NCBI RefSeq assembly: GCF_003054225.1
Contig: NZ_QBKQ01000003.1
Coordinates: forward strand, 496,001 to 560,000
DNA: 64,000 nucleotides
Source: Christiangramia gaetbulicola
GTDB taxonomy: Bacteria; Bacteroidota; Bacteroidia; Flavobacteriales; Flavobacteriaceae
Reading direction: 5' to 3'
The position numbers and the translations under genes are program-made. The notes under the pieces were generated by a model. It searched no databases. It was given only the letters and a program-made list of their open reading frames with translations, and was not told the DNA's origin. This document shows, in pieces, positions 33,895 through 42,001 of the stretch (its first letter is position 1; each line of letters begins with the position of its first letter).

Positions 33895-34833
33895 TTGAGG
33901 TTCTTTCTTCAGCTCATACTCATTCTATCCTGTTTGCAGCTTTCACAGGCTCAGAACACGAATATAAAGGGTAGGGTTGTAGATGAAAATTCAGAACCTT
34001 TGCCCTATGCGCATCTGTTATTTCAGAATTATGCCATAGGTACTACTTCTAATGCCGAAGGATATTTTGCCTTCAGTATTCCCGATAGCCTCAGAAATGA
34101 AAAGGTGAGAGTGAGTTATGTAGGTTTTCATTCGAAGATCGCTAGGATAGAAAATATTGCCGGGAGGGATGTTAAACTAATTCCTAAAAAAGAGGACCTG
34201 GATGAGGTTCTCCTGAAGCAAATCCTGAAAAATAAAAGTTATACTTATCGCCCAGGGTGGAGGAATGGAACCATAGGCTTTGGAAATCTCAATGCCGGCC
34301 TGTATCCTTCGCAGATCGCTGTTTTTTATCCTAAACCTGATAAATTTGATGCATCCTGTTATTTGGAGGAAGTGCGGGTGTATTTCTTTAAGACGACCGA
34401 GCAGTGGCAGCGATCTTCAAAATTCAGATTACATATATATAATGTGGATGAAAATGGAAAACCCGGTGAAGATCTATTAAAGAACTTGATCGTTGAAAGA
34501 GATCCAGGAGAGTCCAGTATAGATGTGGAACTGCTTAAAGAAAAGATCAGTATTCCTGAAGATGGGATCTTTATTGGTGTAGAGCATTTATTTATCAAGG
34601 AAAATCAATTTACCGAAGCCAGGAATTACTACATTAATGATAGCCTGGTAGCTCAGGATTTTGAACTTGTTAAATATGCGCCTGTTTTTAAGGGTGTGCT
34701 AATGGACGAAGCTGAAGATGCCTGGTTCTACGGTCCTTTAGGTTGGCAGAAGATCTCTGAGCTAGAATTATCTCATGAAGCATTCGATTCTAAAATTCCT
34801 TTACCGGCTTTTAGAGTAAAGATTACAGATTAA
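33895..34833 (+). CDS. Exported carboxypeptidase-regulatory-like domain protein (TTG start)
   Basis: A 312-residue secreted protein. It has a signal peptide (RFFLQLILILSCLQLSQAQ), then a carboxypeptidase-regulatory-like sandwich (about 22-95, IKGRVVDENSEPLPYAHLLF and SNAEGYFAFSI), then a C-terminal beta-rich region of unknown type (RLHIYNVDENGKPGEDLL, DGIFIGVEHLF). The TTG at 33895 directly follows the exonuclease TAA in the same frame; no ATG precedes the signal peptide, so TTG is the only credible start. Translation probably re-initiates from the exonuclease. Function unknown. Confidence 0.75.
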   Translation: MRFFLQLILILSCLQLSQAQNTNIKGRVVDENSEPLPYAHLLFQNYAIGTTSNAEGYFAFSIPDSLRNEKVRVSYVGFHSKIARIENIAGRDVKLIPKKEDLDEVLLKQILKNKSYTYRPGWRNGTIGFGNLNAGLYPSQIAVFYPKPDKFDASCYLEEVRVYFFKTTEQWQRSSKFRLHIYNVDENGKPGEDLLKNLIVERDPGESSIDVELLKEKISIPEDGIFIGVEHLFIKENQFTEARNYYINDSLVAQDFELVKYAPVFKGVLMDEAEDAWFYGPLGWQKISELELSHEAFDSKIPLPAFRVKITD

Positions 34834-34974
34834 AGAAGTTCAACTAAAATGTATCTAAAATTGGCTATATCAGCAGATTTTCTAGTGCTTTAAAATCCTT
34901 TAAATTTCTATATTTGAAACCCAATGGGGCCTTGGGACCCGAAATTCAATTTTCAATTTTATATTCAGTTTCAG

Positions 34975-35589
34975 ATGAAGATCATTTGCGTAGGCAGAAA
35001 TTATACAGACCATATTGCAGAGCTAAAAAATGAGAAGCCAGAGGATCCGGTGCTTTTCCAAAAGCCAGATACTTCAATTCTTCTAAAGAAACAACCCTTT
35101 TTTATCCCAGATTTCTCTAATGATGTGCATTATGAAGTAGAAGTGCTGGTAAAGATCAAAAAGATCGGGAAGCATATCCAGGAGAAATTCGCTCACAAGT
35201 ATTATGATGAAATTGGCCTGGGAATAGACTTTACCGCGAGAGACCTGCAACAAAAATTGAAGGAAAAAGGATTGCCCTGGGAAAAAGCAAAAGCTTTTGA
35301 CGGAGCCGCGGTGGTAAGCAATAAGTGGCTGGATAAGAAAGACTTGAATGATGTGAACGATCTTAAGTTCAGCCTTCAGAAAAATGATGAGGTGGTACAG
35401 GAAGCCAGTACCTCACTTATGCTGTGGAAAATTGATGAATTAATTGCTTATATTTCGACGTATTTCACCTTAAAAATAGGGGATATCATATTTACAGGAA
35501 CTCCCTCTGGAGTTGGAAAAGTCTCTCCCGAAGATCGTTTGACCGGCTTTCTGGAAGGCAATAAAATGTTTTCAATCAGAGTAAAATAA
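34975..35589 (+). CDS. Fumarylacetoacetate hydrolase family protein
   Basis: A 204-residue single-domain FAH-fold hydrolase/decarboxylase, shorter than and distinct from fahA at 16034. ICVGRNYTDHIAELKN begins the domain. DVHYEVEVLVKI carries the metal Glu pair, GIDFTARDLQQ the following Asp, and IIFTGTPSGVGKV the C-terminal block. Relatives act on oxaloacetate, acylpyruvates or other diketo acids. The start is the ATG at 34975, since homology begins there. It is followed 7 nt later by the HPt gene. Confidence 0.85.
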   Translation: MKIICVGRNYTDHIAELKNEKPEDPVLFQKPDTSILLKKQPFFIPDFSNDVHYEVEVLVKIKKIGKHIQEKFAHKYYDEIGLGIDFTARDLQQKLKEKGLPWEKAKAFDGAAVVSNKWLDKKDLNDVNDLKFSLQKNDEVVQEASTSLMLWKIDELIAYISTYFTLKIGDIIFTGTPSGVGKVSPEDRLTGFLEGNKMFSIRVK

Positions 35590-35596
35590 TTACTTA

Positions 35597-35938
35597 ATGA
35601 GTAGCTATAATCTAGACGAAGTTAAAGAGATGGCCGGCGGGGATGAGGATTTCATGCTGGTAGTGGTGCAAACCTTTCTTGAAGAAATTCCGCCAGATGT
35701 GGCTGCGATGAATGAGGCAATTAGCAATGATAATCCATCTTTGGCTTATCAATATGCCCATAAGATGAAACCAAATCTGCAGCTTTTCGGTCTTAATCTA
35801 ATGGACCAGATCCTTACCATAGAGGCATGGTCTAAGAAGGGGCAGCGAAAAGAGGAAGTGCCTCAGGCTGCTGAAGCCATTACCAGGAAAGTAGATGTGG
35901 CTGCCATAGCCTTGAAACGTGATTTCAACCTGGAATGA
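35597..35938 (+). CDS. HPt (histidine phosphotransfer) domain protein
   Basis: A 113-residue all-helical protein, a complete stand-alone HPt domain. The phospho-acceptor is His55 in [16 protein letters not shown]. The position usually held by Ser/Gly after the lysine is Pro-Asn, a common variant in Flavobacteriaceae. It would relay phosphate between a hybrid kinase and a response regulator in the cytoplasm, but no kinase or regulator gene is in the window. Its stop overlaps the cinA start by 4 nt (ATGA). Confidence 0.85.
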   Translation: MSSYNLDEVKEMAGGDEDFMLVVVQTFLEEIPPDVAAMNEAISNDNPSLAYQYAHKMKPNLQLFGLNLMDQILTIEAWSKKGQRKEEVPQAAEAITRKVDVAAIALKRDFNLE

Positions 35939-37194
35939 AAGCAGAGATAATCACAATTGGGGATGAGATACTTATCGGTCAGATCATCGATACCAATTCT
36001 GCATATATCTCCAAAGAACTAAATAAGATAGGCGTAAGCGTTCACCAGATAACTTCTATCCAGGATGAGCGTGAACATATTCTGCAAAGCTTAAAGGAAG
36101 CGGCAGAGAGGGTTGATGTGGTTATTATTACAGGAGGGCTTGGTCCTACCAAAGATGATATCACTAAAAAGTGCCTCTGTGAATTCTTCAATGATAAACT
36201 TGTCAGGAACCAGAAGGTGCTTAAACACGTTGAAGATCTTTTCGCAAAATATATAGATACTCCAATCTCAGATCTAAACCGGGACCAGGCATTATTGCCT
36301 TCCAAAGCGACTGCGCTACATAATGAATATGGTACTGCTCCGGGAATGTGGTTTGAAGAGAATAATAAGGTTTTTGTTTCCATGCCCGGTGTGCCTTATG
36401 AAATGCGTGGGCTCATGGAACGCGAGATCATTCCGAGATTGATAAAGAACTATTCCAGGCCGGTCATTTTGCATAAAACGGTGATCACTTATGGCCTCGG
36501 TGAAAGTGCGATCGCAGAAAAGATCGAGTCCTGGGAAGATGATCTCCCTAAAAATATCAAGCTGGCATATTTACCTAACCTGGGTAGAGTTAGACTTAGA
36601 TTAACCGCGAGGGGAGATAATGAGGAGCAACTGATAGATGCGGTGGATAAGGAGATCATGAAGCTGCATGAAATCATTGGAGATATTATCTATGGATATG
36701 AGGGGGATGATCCTGTGGAGCTGGTCATAAGTAAATTACTGGTTGAAAAGAATTGGACCCTTTCTACTGCTGAAAGTTGTACCGGGGGAAGGCTGGCCTC
36801 AAAATTCACTAAAGCACCTGGTTCTTCAGCTTCTTTTAAGGGAAGCGTAGTTTGTTATTCTTCAGAATCAAAAATTGAACTGCTTGGCGTTTCCAAAGAA
36901 TTGATAGAAAAGCATTCTGTGGTGAGTGCAGAAGTGGCTAAGGCCATGGCTCTGGGCGCTAAAGAAAAATTCCATACAGATTTTGCGATTTCTACTACCG
37001 GTAATGCCGGTCCTACCAAAGGAGATAGCGATGCCGAGCTGGGTACCGTCTTCATTGGGATAGCCACGCCAGATGGTGTTAATACGCATCAATTCAATTT
37101 TGGTAATCACCGTGAAAAAGTGGTTGGGAAATCTTTGAATAAAGCGATGGAATTGCTTCAGGAGAGCGTCATCAAACTTAGAGATGATAATTGA
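35935..37194 (+). CDS. cinA: CinA family nicotinamide-nucleotide deamidase
   Basis: A 419-residue fused protein with an N-terminal MoCF/molybdopterin-binding-like domain (about 1-170, [18 protein letters not shown] and [12 protein letters not shown]) and a C-terminal CinA/PncC domain (about 260-419, [16 protein letters not shown], with [16 protein letters not shown]). The C-terminal domain deamidates NMN in the NAD salvage cycle; the N-terminal domain has ADP-ribose pyrophosphatase activity in some relatives. The ATG overlaps the HPt stop. No recA or competence gene is nearby. Confidence 0.93.
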   Translation: MKAEIITIGDEILIGQIIDTNSAYISKELNKIGVSVHQITSIQDEREHILQSLKEAAERVDVVIITGGLGPTKDDITKKCLCEFFNDKLVRNQKVLKHVEDLFAKYIDTPISDLNRDQALLPSKATALHNEYGTAPGMWFEENNKVFVSMPGVPYEMRGLMEREIIPRLIKNYSRPVILHKTVITYGLGESAIAEKIESWEDDLPKNIKLAYLPNLGRVRLRLTARGDNEEQLIDAVDKEIMKLHEIIGDIIYGYEGDDPVELVISKLLVEKNWTLSTAESCTGGRLASKFTKAPGSSASFKGSVVCYSSESKIELLGVSKELIEKHSVVSAEVAKAMALGAKEKFHTDFAISTTGNAGPTKGDSDAELGTVFIGIATPDGVNTHQFNFGNHREKVVGKSLNKAMELLQESVIKLRDDN

Positions 37195-37242
37195 TTTTCA
37201 GTTCTCTACTGAAAATAACTGAAATATTCGCTGTCCATTCCC

Positions 37243-37274
37243 TTGATTTGTATGTATTAAAAATATTATTTTTG
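37243..37274 (+). promoter_or_regulatory. Promoter of the rpmB-rpmG-DUF4295 operon
   Basis: TTG (37243-37245) or TTTG (37247-37250) with a 21- or 16-nt spacer before TATTTTTG (37267-37274). The next bases, CACCCGG, form a GC-rich discriminator. The predicted leader to the rpmB ATG is about 145 nt. Confidence 0.7.
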
Positions 37275-37422
37275 CACCCGGAACAGCGCGAAGGCAAGAG
37301 CTTAACGTTTATTCAATAGAATTATTTTCAGCGTAAAATATTTTTTTTGAATTAGTTGCCTGTTAGGTAAAAAAATCGTTAATTTGCAGCCTGTTTTGAA
37401 ATAACGAGAAAAGTATAGAGCA
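37275..37422 (+). promoter_or_regulatory. Long 5' leader of rpmB
   Basis: About 145 nt precede the rpmB ATG, far longer than other leaders in the window (0-52 nt). I see no clear long-stem structure by eye, but a second possible promoter (ATTTGC at 37382-37387 after a TTG at 37356) may shorten it. A ribosomal-protein autoregulatory site would be in character here. Confidence 0.4.
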
Positions 37423-37662
37423 ATGTCAAGAGTTTGTGAACTTACCGGGAAAAGAGCTATGGTTGGGAATAATGTTTCTCACGCCATGAATAAGACTAAA
37501 CGTAAATTTAACGCCAACCTAGTTAAAAAACGTTTCTTTATTCCTGAAGAAGATAGATGGGTAACGCTTAAAGTGTGTACATCTGCATTAAAAGATATCA
37601 ATAAAAAAGGCATTTCTGCCGTAATTAAGGAAGCTAAAGCAAAAGGATTTCTTCAAAAATAA
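37423..37662 (+). CDS. rpmB: 50S ribosomal protein L28
   Basis: A 79-residue basic protein beginning [29 protein letters not shown] (landmark) with the L28 C-terminal [18 protein letters not shown]. It is a large-subunit protein near the E site region. The CxxC zinc-ribbon pairs seen in some L28 proteins are absent (single Cys5 here). First gene of the rpmB, rpmG, DUF4295 operon, with gaps of 29 and 7 nt. Confidence 0.96.
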   Translation: MSRVCELTGKRAMVGNNVSHAMNKTKRKFNANLVKKRFFIPEEDRWVTLKVCTSALKDINKKGISAVIKEAKAKGFLQK

Positions 37663-37691
37663 TCCTAAGCAGCACCTAAAAATATTTCACA

Positions 37692-37874
37692 ATGGCAAAG
37701 AAAGGTAACAGAGTTCAGGTAATTCTAGAATGTACAGAGCATAAAGCAACTGGACAACCAGGTACTTCAAGATATATTACTACAAAAAATAAGAAGAATA
37801 CACCGGATAGAATGGAGTTGAAAAAATTCAACCCTATTCTTAAGAAAATGACGGTTCATAAAGAAATAAAATAA
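37692..37874 (+). CDS. rpmG: 50S ribosomal protein L33
   Basis: A 60-residue protein with [23 protein letters not shown] (landmark) and the terminal [21 protein letters not shown] region. The zinc-binding CxxC of the C+ form is missing: one Cys at position 14 and none later. It is therefore a C-minus, zinc-independent paralogue. Together with L28 and DUF4295 it forms the standard Bacteroidota order. Confidence 0.96.
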   Translation: MAKKGNRVQVILECTEHKATGQPGTSRYITTKNKKNTPDRMELKKFNPILKKMTVHKEIK

Positions 37875-37881
37875 TTGAGTC

Positions 37882-38031
37882 ATGGCAAAGAAATCAGTAG
37901 CATCTATTCAAACAGGATCTAAAAGATTAACCAAAGCGATAAAAATGGTTAAATCTGAGAAAACCGGTGCCTACACATTTGTAGAACAAATCATGGCTCC
38001 GGAAGACGTAAACGACTTTTTGAAAAAGTAA
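37882..38031 (+). CDS. DUF4295 family small basic protein
   Basis: A 49-residue protein, MAKKSVASIQTGSKRLTKAI then KMVKSEKTGAYTFVEQIM and APEDVNDFLKK. It belongs to DUF4295, a very short lysine-rich family found almost only in Bacteroidota directly after rpmG. Size, charge and linkage to two ribosomal proteins make a ribosome-bound protein likely; the function is not established in the information I have. It starts 7 nt after rpmG. Confidence 0.9.
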   Translation: MAKKSVASIQTGSKRLTKAIKMVKSEKTGAYTFVEQIMAPEDVNDFLKK

Positions 38032-38063
38032 GGATCGTTCACAAACGATTTTAAATAATCTTT

Positions 38064-38102
38064 AAAAGCCGTCCTGGATTTAATCTGGACGGCTTTTTCT
38101 TT
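38064..38102 (+). terminator. Intrinsic terminator after the ribosomal protein operon
   Basis: AAAAGCCGTCC / GGACGGCTTTT with a 12-nt loop, followed by a T-rich run, 33 nt after the DUF4295 stop. Confidence 0.9.
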
Positions 38103-38171
38103 TTATGTATATTTATTGCCGCAATAACAGAGGGTTTTAACCTTCTTTTGTTTTAAACCTGCCAGAAAAAA

Positions 38172-39125
38172 ATGAGTTTATTTAAAAAGATATTTTCTAA
38201 AGAGAAAAAGGAAAACCTCGATAAGGGACTGGAAAAGTCTAAAGCCAGTTTCTTTGATAAAATGAGTAAGGCTGTCGCCGGTAAGAATAAGGTGGACGAT
38301 GAGGTGCTGGATGACCTGGAAGACGTGCTTGTAAGCAGTGATGTAGGTGTGGCTACCACGATCAAGATCATTAACAGGATCGAAGAAAGAGTTGCCCGTG
38401 ATAAATACCTCGGGACAGATGAATTAAATAAGATACTTCGCGAAGAGATCGCAGCTTTGCTTTCTGAAACTAATGTAGGTGAAGGTTCCGATATTCAGAT
38501 TCCAGAAGGGAAAAAACCATATGTGATCATGGTGGTTGGAGTGAACGGAGTAGGGAAGACCACTACCATAGGTAAACTAGCACATCAATTTAAGAGTAAA
38601 GGTAAAAAAGTGGTTCTTGGAGCTGCAGATACCTTTAGGGCTGCCGCAATAGATCAGCTTCAGATCTGGGCAGACCGAACAGATGTGCCGATCATAAAAC
38701 AAAAAATGGGTAGTGACCCTGCCTCTGTTGCTTTCGATACTGTACAAAGCGCGGTGAAAATGGATGCCGATGTGGTTCTAATAGATACCGCCGGAAGACT
38801 TCATAATAAGGTAAACTTGATGAAGGAGCTTACCAAGGTAAAAAGGGTAATGCAGAAAACCATTCCAGATGCTCCACACGAGGTTCTTCTGGTTTTGGAT
38901 GGTTCTACAGGCCAGAATGCTTTTGAGCAGGCTAAGCAGTTTACAGCAGCTACCGAAGTTACATCCCTTGCCGTTACCAAACTTGATGGTACTGCCAAAG
39001 GTGGTGTGGTGATTGGTATCAGTGATCAATTCCAGATCCCGGTAAAATATATCGGCGTTGGTGAAGGCATTGAAGATCTACAGGTATTTAATAAGTACGA
39101 ATTTGTAGACTCTTTCTTTAAATAA
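38172..39125 (+). CDS. ftsY: Signal recognition particle receptor FtsY
   Basis: FtsY docks SRP-ribosome complexes at the inner membrane and activates GTPase in both partners. The 317-residue protein lacks the long acidic A domain of E. coli FtsY. The N-terminal basic amphipathic segment (MSLFKKIFSKEKKENL) is the membrane-binding helix, followed by the NG domain with P-loop GVNGVGKT (123-130), DTAGRLHNK and TKLDGTAKGG. It co-resides with the SRP RNA gene 17 kb away. It lies downstream of the rpmB operon but is separated by a terminator. Confidence 0.96.
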   Translation: MSLFKKIFSKEKKENLDKGLEKSKASFFDKMSKAVAGKNKVDDEVLDDLEDVLVSSDVGVATTIKIINRIEERVARDKYLGTDELNKILREEIAALLSETNVGEGSDIQIPEGKKPYVIMVVGVNGVGKTTTIGKLAHQFKSKGKKVVLGAADTFRAAAIDQLQIWADRTDVPIIKQKMGSDPASVAFDTVQSAVKMDADVVLIDTAGRLHNKVNLMKELTKVKRVMQKTIPDAPHEVLLVLDGSTGQNAFEQAKQFTAATEVTSLAVTKLDGTAKGGVVIGISDQFQIPVKYIGVGEGIEDLQVFNKYEFVDSFFK

Positions 39126-39203
39126 GCCTTTAATAGGCAGTCTGAAAAGAAAGACAAACGTCAATTGAAAGATTTCAATTATTTCCAATAAAAGTTTTCC
39201 TGA

Positions 39204-40841
39204 ATGAAAAGACTATTATTTCTTCTTAGCGCGGTTATTATTGTTAGTTGTAAAAATGATAAGAACGAGAATATTACTGAAGCCGAACAAGTACAGTCAG
39301 ATTCTACAACCAATGTAGAAGAGATAAAGTTTAAACAGGTGGATTCAAAGATGATCAACAACGATAGTCTCTGGAAACCATTTGAAGCAGATCTTTCAGA
39401 ATTTTCTACAGAAGTTTATGAAGAGGTAAAAGCCCTGGTTTTTGAAAAATCCATTCCAGAAATTCAAGAGGCTATAGCCAGTGATAAGTTAACTTACGAA
39501 GAACTAGCTCTTTTCTATCTTACCAGGATCAAGGAATACGACAGGGAAAATGAACTATCTCTAAATTCTGTCATCTCACTGAATCCCGACCTAATTAAAG
39601 AAGCTCGTGAAAAAGATGAGCAAAAAGGGAAAACTGAAAACCAACATCCTATCTACGGGATTCCGGTACTTTTAAAGGATAATATAAATACCTCTGCAGT
39701 GCCTACAACCGCAGGTTCTGTTGCGCTTAAGGATAACAAGACCAAAGATGCTTTTATCACAGAGAGATTAAAGGAGAATGGTGCTCTTATCCTAGGGAAA
39801 GCGAATCTTAGCGAATGGGCTAATTTCTTTTGCGAGGGATGTCCTAATGGTTTTTCAACTATGGGAGGACAGACTCTGAATCCTTACGGAAGAAAAATTC
39901 ATGATACCGGTGGATCTAGCTCTGGAAGCGGGGTAGCGGTTGCCGCAAACCTTACTCCTGTAGCTGTTGGATCTGAAACTTCAGGCTCTATTCTTTCTCC
40001 TTCAAGTTCAAATTCTGTGGTAGGTTTAAAACCGACTATCGGAGTTTTAAGTAGGGGTGGAATTGTGCCTATCTCCAGTACTTTAGACACTCCTGGTCCC
40101 ATCACAAAATCTGTTATAGATAACGCGATTCTTCTGGATGCAATGACAGGAGTAGATAAGGCAGATCCTGCTTCAACGAATGCAGGAAAACAAAATGCGG
40201 TCTATTACGCAAAACTCGGAAAGGGAACTTTAAAGGGTAAGCGCTTTGGTGCCATAAAGTCTTTAATGGAGGACACTCTTTATGTTAGAGCGATAAATGA
40301 CCTTAAAAATTCCGGAGCTGAGATTGTTGAATTCGAGGCTGAAGAAATAGATCTTCCAAACTTTCTGAGATTGCTAAACCTGGATATGAAAAAAGATCTC
40401 CCAGCTTATTTAAAGAATTATGGGGGAGATGTTGCTTATAAAAATGTTCAGGACGTTATAGCCTATAATGAAAAGGATTCTTTAAATCGCGCTCCTTACG
40501 GGCAGGCTCTTTTTATTGGGATCGTAAACGATTCGGCTAGCGAAAAGGAATTTTCAGCCATCAAGGATACCCTGAAAAATAATGGAACCATGTTCTTCGA
40601 AAAACCTATGCAGGAACATAAACTGGATGCAGTTCTATCGATTAATAATTACCACGCTGGTTATGCCGCGGTTGCGAAATATCCCGCTATAACAGTTCCT
40701 ATGGGATATACTGCTGAAAACAGGCCTAAAGGATTGACCTTTATTGGAAAACCTTTCTCTGAAGAGCAATTGCTTCAATTCGCATATATTTTTGAAAACA
40801 CCACTAAAAGAAGAAAAACACCAGAAAATTATAATGAGTAG
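39204..40841 (+). CDS. Exported amidase lipoprotein (amidase signature family)
   Basis: A 545-residue lipoprotein (lipobox VIIVSC, Cys16) with the amidase signature fold. The Ser-cisSer-Lys triad is Lys158 (PVLLKDN), a cis-serine in GGSSSGSG (237-244), and Ser262 in GSETSGSI. Placement in the periplasm and similarity to bacterial peptide amidases suggest hydrolysis of terminal amides or peptide-like substrates; the exact one is unknown. The last 8 nt overlap the start of the downstream membrane protein gene. Confidence 0.88.
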   Translation: MKRLLFLLSAVIIVSCKNDKNENITEAEQVQSDSTTNVEEIKFKQVDSKMINNDSLWKPFEADLSEFSTEVYEEVKALVFEKSIPEIQEAIASDKLTYEELALFYLTRIKEYDRENELSLNSVISLNPDLIKEAREKDEQKGKTENQHPIYGIPVLLKDNINTSAVPTTAGSVALKDNKTKDAFITERLKENGALILGKANLSEWANFFCEGCPNGFSTMGGQTLNPYGRKIHDTGGSSSGSGVAVAANLTPVAVGSETSGSILSPSSSNSVVGLKPTIGVLSRGGIVPISSTLDTPGPITKSVIDNAILLDAMTGVDKADPASTNAGKQNAVYYAKLGKGTLKGKRFGAIKSLMEDTLYVRAINDLKNSGAEIVEFEAEEIDLPNFLRLLNLDMKKDLPAYLKNYGGDVAYKNVQDVIAYNEKDSLNRAPYGQALFIGIVNDSASEKEFSAIKDTLKNNGTMFFEKPMQEHKLDAVLSINNYHAGYAAVAKYPAITVPMGYTAENRPKGLTFIGKPFSEEQLLQFAYIFENTTKRRKTPENYNE

Positions 40842-41118
40842 TAATTCCCAAAGATATCTCGTTCTAATCTCCAAGATCATATTCTTCTATAGTATCTTCT
40901 ATGTGGTGATGAAGATAATAGCCATGTTTCAGGGTTCCTGGGTGATCCCAAATCTTATTTTATCTCTGCCATATCTTGTTTTCGCTGTGGTTGGCGGATT
41001 TATGGTAAAAAGAAACTCCTACCACTGGGCTTATGTTATTGCTGGTGCGATCCTTATTAGTATCGTGCGTTATTACGAAAGGGAATGGATGCTGCAATTA
41101 CATAATTACTTTCAATAA
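40834..41118 (+). CDS. Small membrane protein of unknown function
   Basis: A 94-residue protein starting MSSNSQRYLVLISKIIFFYS. Three likely hydrophobic helices (about 8-28, 36-55, 62-80) leave a short C-terminal tail rich in basic and aromatic residues (RYYEREWMLQLHNYFQ). I do not recognise the family. The ATG at 40834 overlaps the amidase stop by 8 nt, and the stop abuts the aminotransferase ATG, so it is the middle gene of a tight three-gene unit. A longer start inside the amidase gene has no support. Confidence 0.7.
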   Translation: MSSNSQRYLVLISKIIFFYSIFYVVMKIIAMFQGSWVIPNLILSLPYLVFAVVGGFMVKRNSYHWAYVIAGAILISIVRYYEREWMLQLHNYFQ

Positions 41119-42000
41119 ATGTTACCTCAAGTAAGTGGGAAAACCTATCCAAAGGAAGTTTGCCTGAATAGAATCTGGCAAAAGCCTGAGGAAGCTAAAA
41201 TTTCGGTTTTCGATCGGGGATTTATGCTGGGGGATTCTCTCTATGAAGTTATCCCGTTTTACGAAGGAAGAGTCTTTGCACTTGAAGAACATCTTTCCCG
41301 CCTGAAATATTGCCTCAAGGAGATCTCTCTGGATTTTGATGTTGAAATGCTCATTCCCTATATCGAGGATGCGGTTAGAAGAAGTGATTATGCCAGTAAT
41401 GATGCAGCGGTATATTTGCAGGTAAGTAGGGGAGCAGCACCAAGAAGTCATTTCTTTCCGGAAAAGTCTGAACCTATCTTTCTTTTGTATTCTTTCCCGG
41501 TTAACCTTCGCGGATTTGAAAATAAACATTGGAAACTCCTGATATCTGAAGATATCCGATGGCATCGCTGCGATATAAAAACTACTTCTTATCTGGCTAA
41601 TACCATGTTGAATGACAAATCCTATAAATTAGGATTAGATGAAACACTCCTGGTTAAGGAAGGAATAATTACTGAAGGTTCGCATTCATCTGCTTTTTTC
41701 GTTCAGGATGAAATCATTTATACCCACCCTGAAGGTCACCAGATATTATCTGGGATCACCCGTAAGATAGTTCTGGACCTATGCCGCAATTTGGGATTGG
41801 AATTAAGAGAAGAAGCATTTCCTTTTTCTGAAATTGCCTATGCAGATGAAGTATTTTTAACCGGGACTACGACTCAAGTTATGGCAATAAGTGAGATCCA
41901 GTTCCAGGATAATATTCTTTTTCAGTCATCTGAACCGGGTCCGATCACCCGAAAAATACAGGAGGCATTCATTCAAAGAACAAGAAATCTCCAGGTTTAG
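41119..42000 (+). CDS. Class IV (D-amino acid/branched-chain type) aminotransferase
   Basis: A 293-residue fold-type IV PLP enzyme. The PLP lysine is K154 (CDIKTTSYLANTML), the pyridine-N contact Glu186 lies in ITEGSHSSAFFV, and the opening SVFDRGFMLGDSLYEVIPFYEG is the conserved active-site loop (landmark). TTSYLANT and GSHSSAF are closest to D-alanine aminotransferase, whereas IlvE has a different pattern; 4-amino-4-deoxychorismate lyase is another relative. D-amino acid use is inferred. The ATG directly follows the TAA of the small membrane protein. Confidence 0.85.
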   Translation: MLPQVSGKTYPKEVCLNRIWQKPEEAKISVFDRGFMLGDSLYEVIPFYEGRVFALEEHLSRLKYCLKEISLDFDVEMLIPYIEDAVRRSDYASNDAAVYLQVSRGAAPRSHFFPEKSEPIFLLYSFPVNLRGFENKHWKLLISEDIRWHRCDIKTTSYLANTMLNDKSYKLGLDETLLVKEGIITEGSHSSAFFVQDEIIYTHPEGHQILSGITRKIVLDLCRNLGLELREEAFPFSEIAYADEVFLTGTTTQVMAISEIQFQDNILFQSSEPGPITRKIQEAFIQRTRNLQV

Positions 42001-42001
42001 A

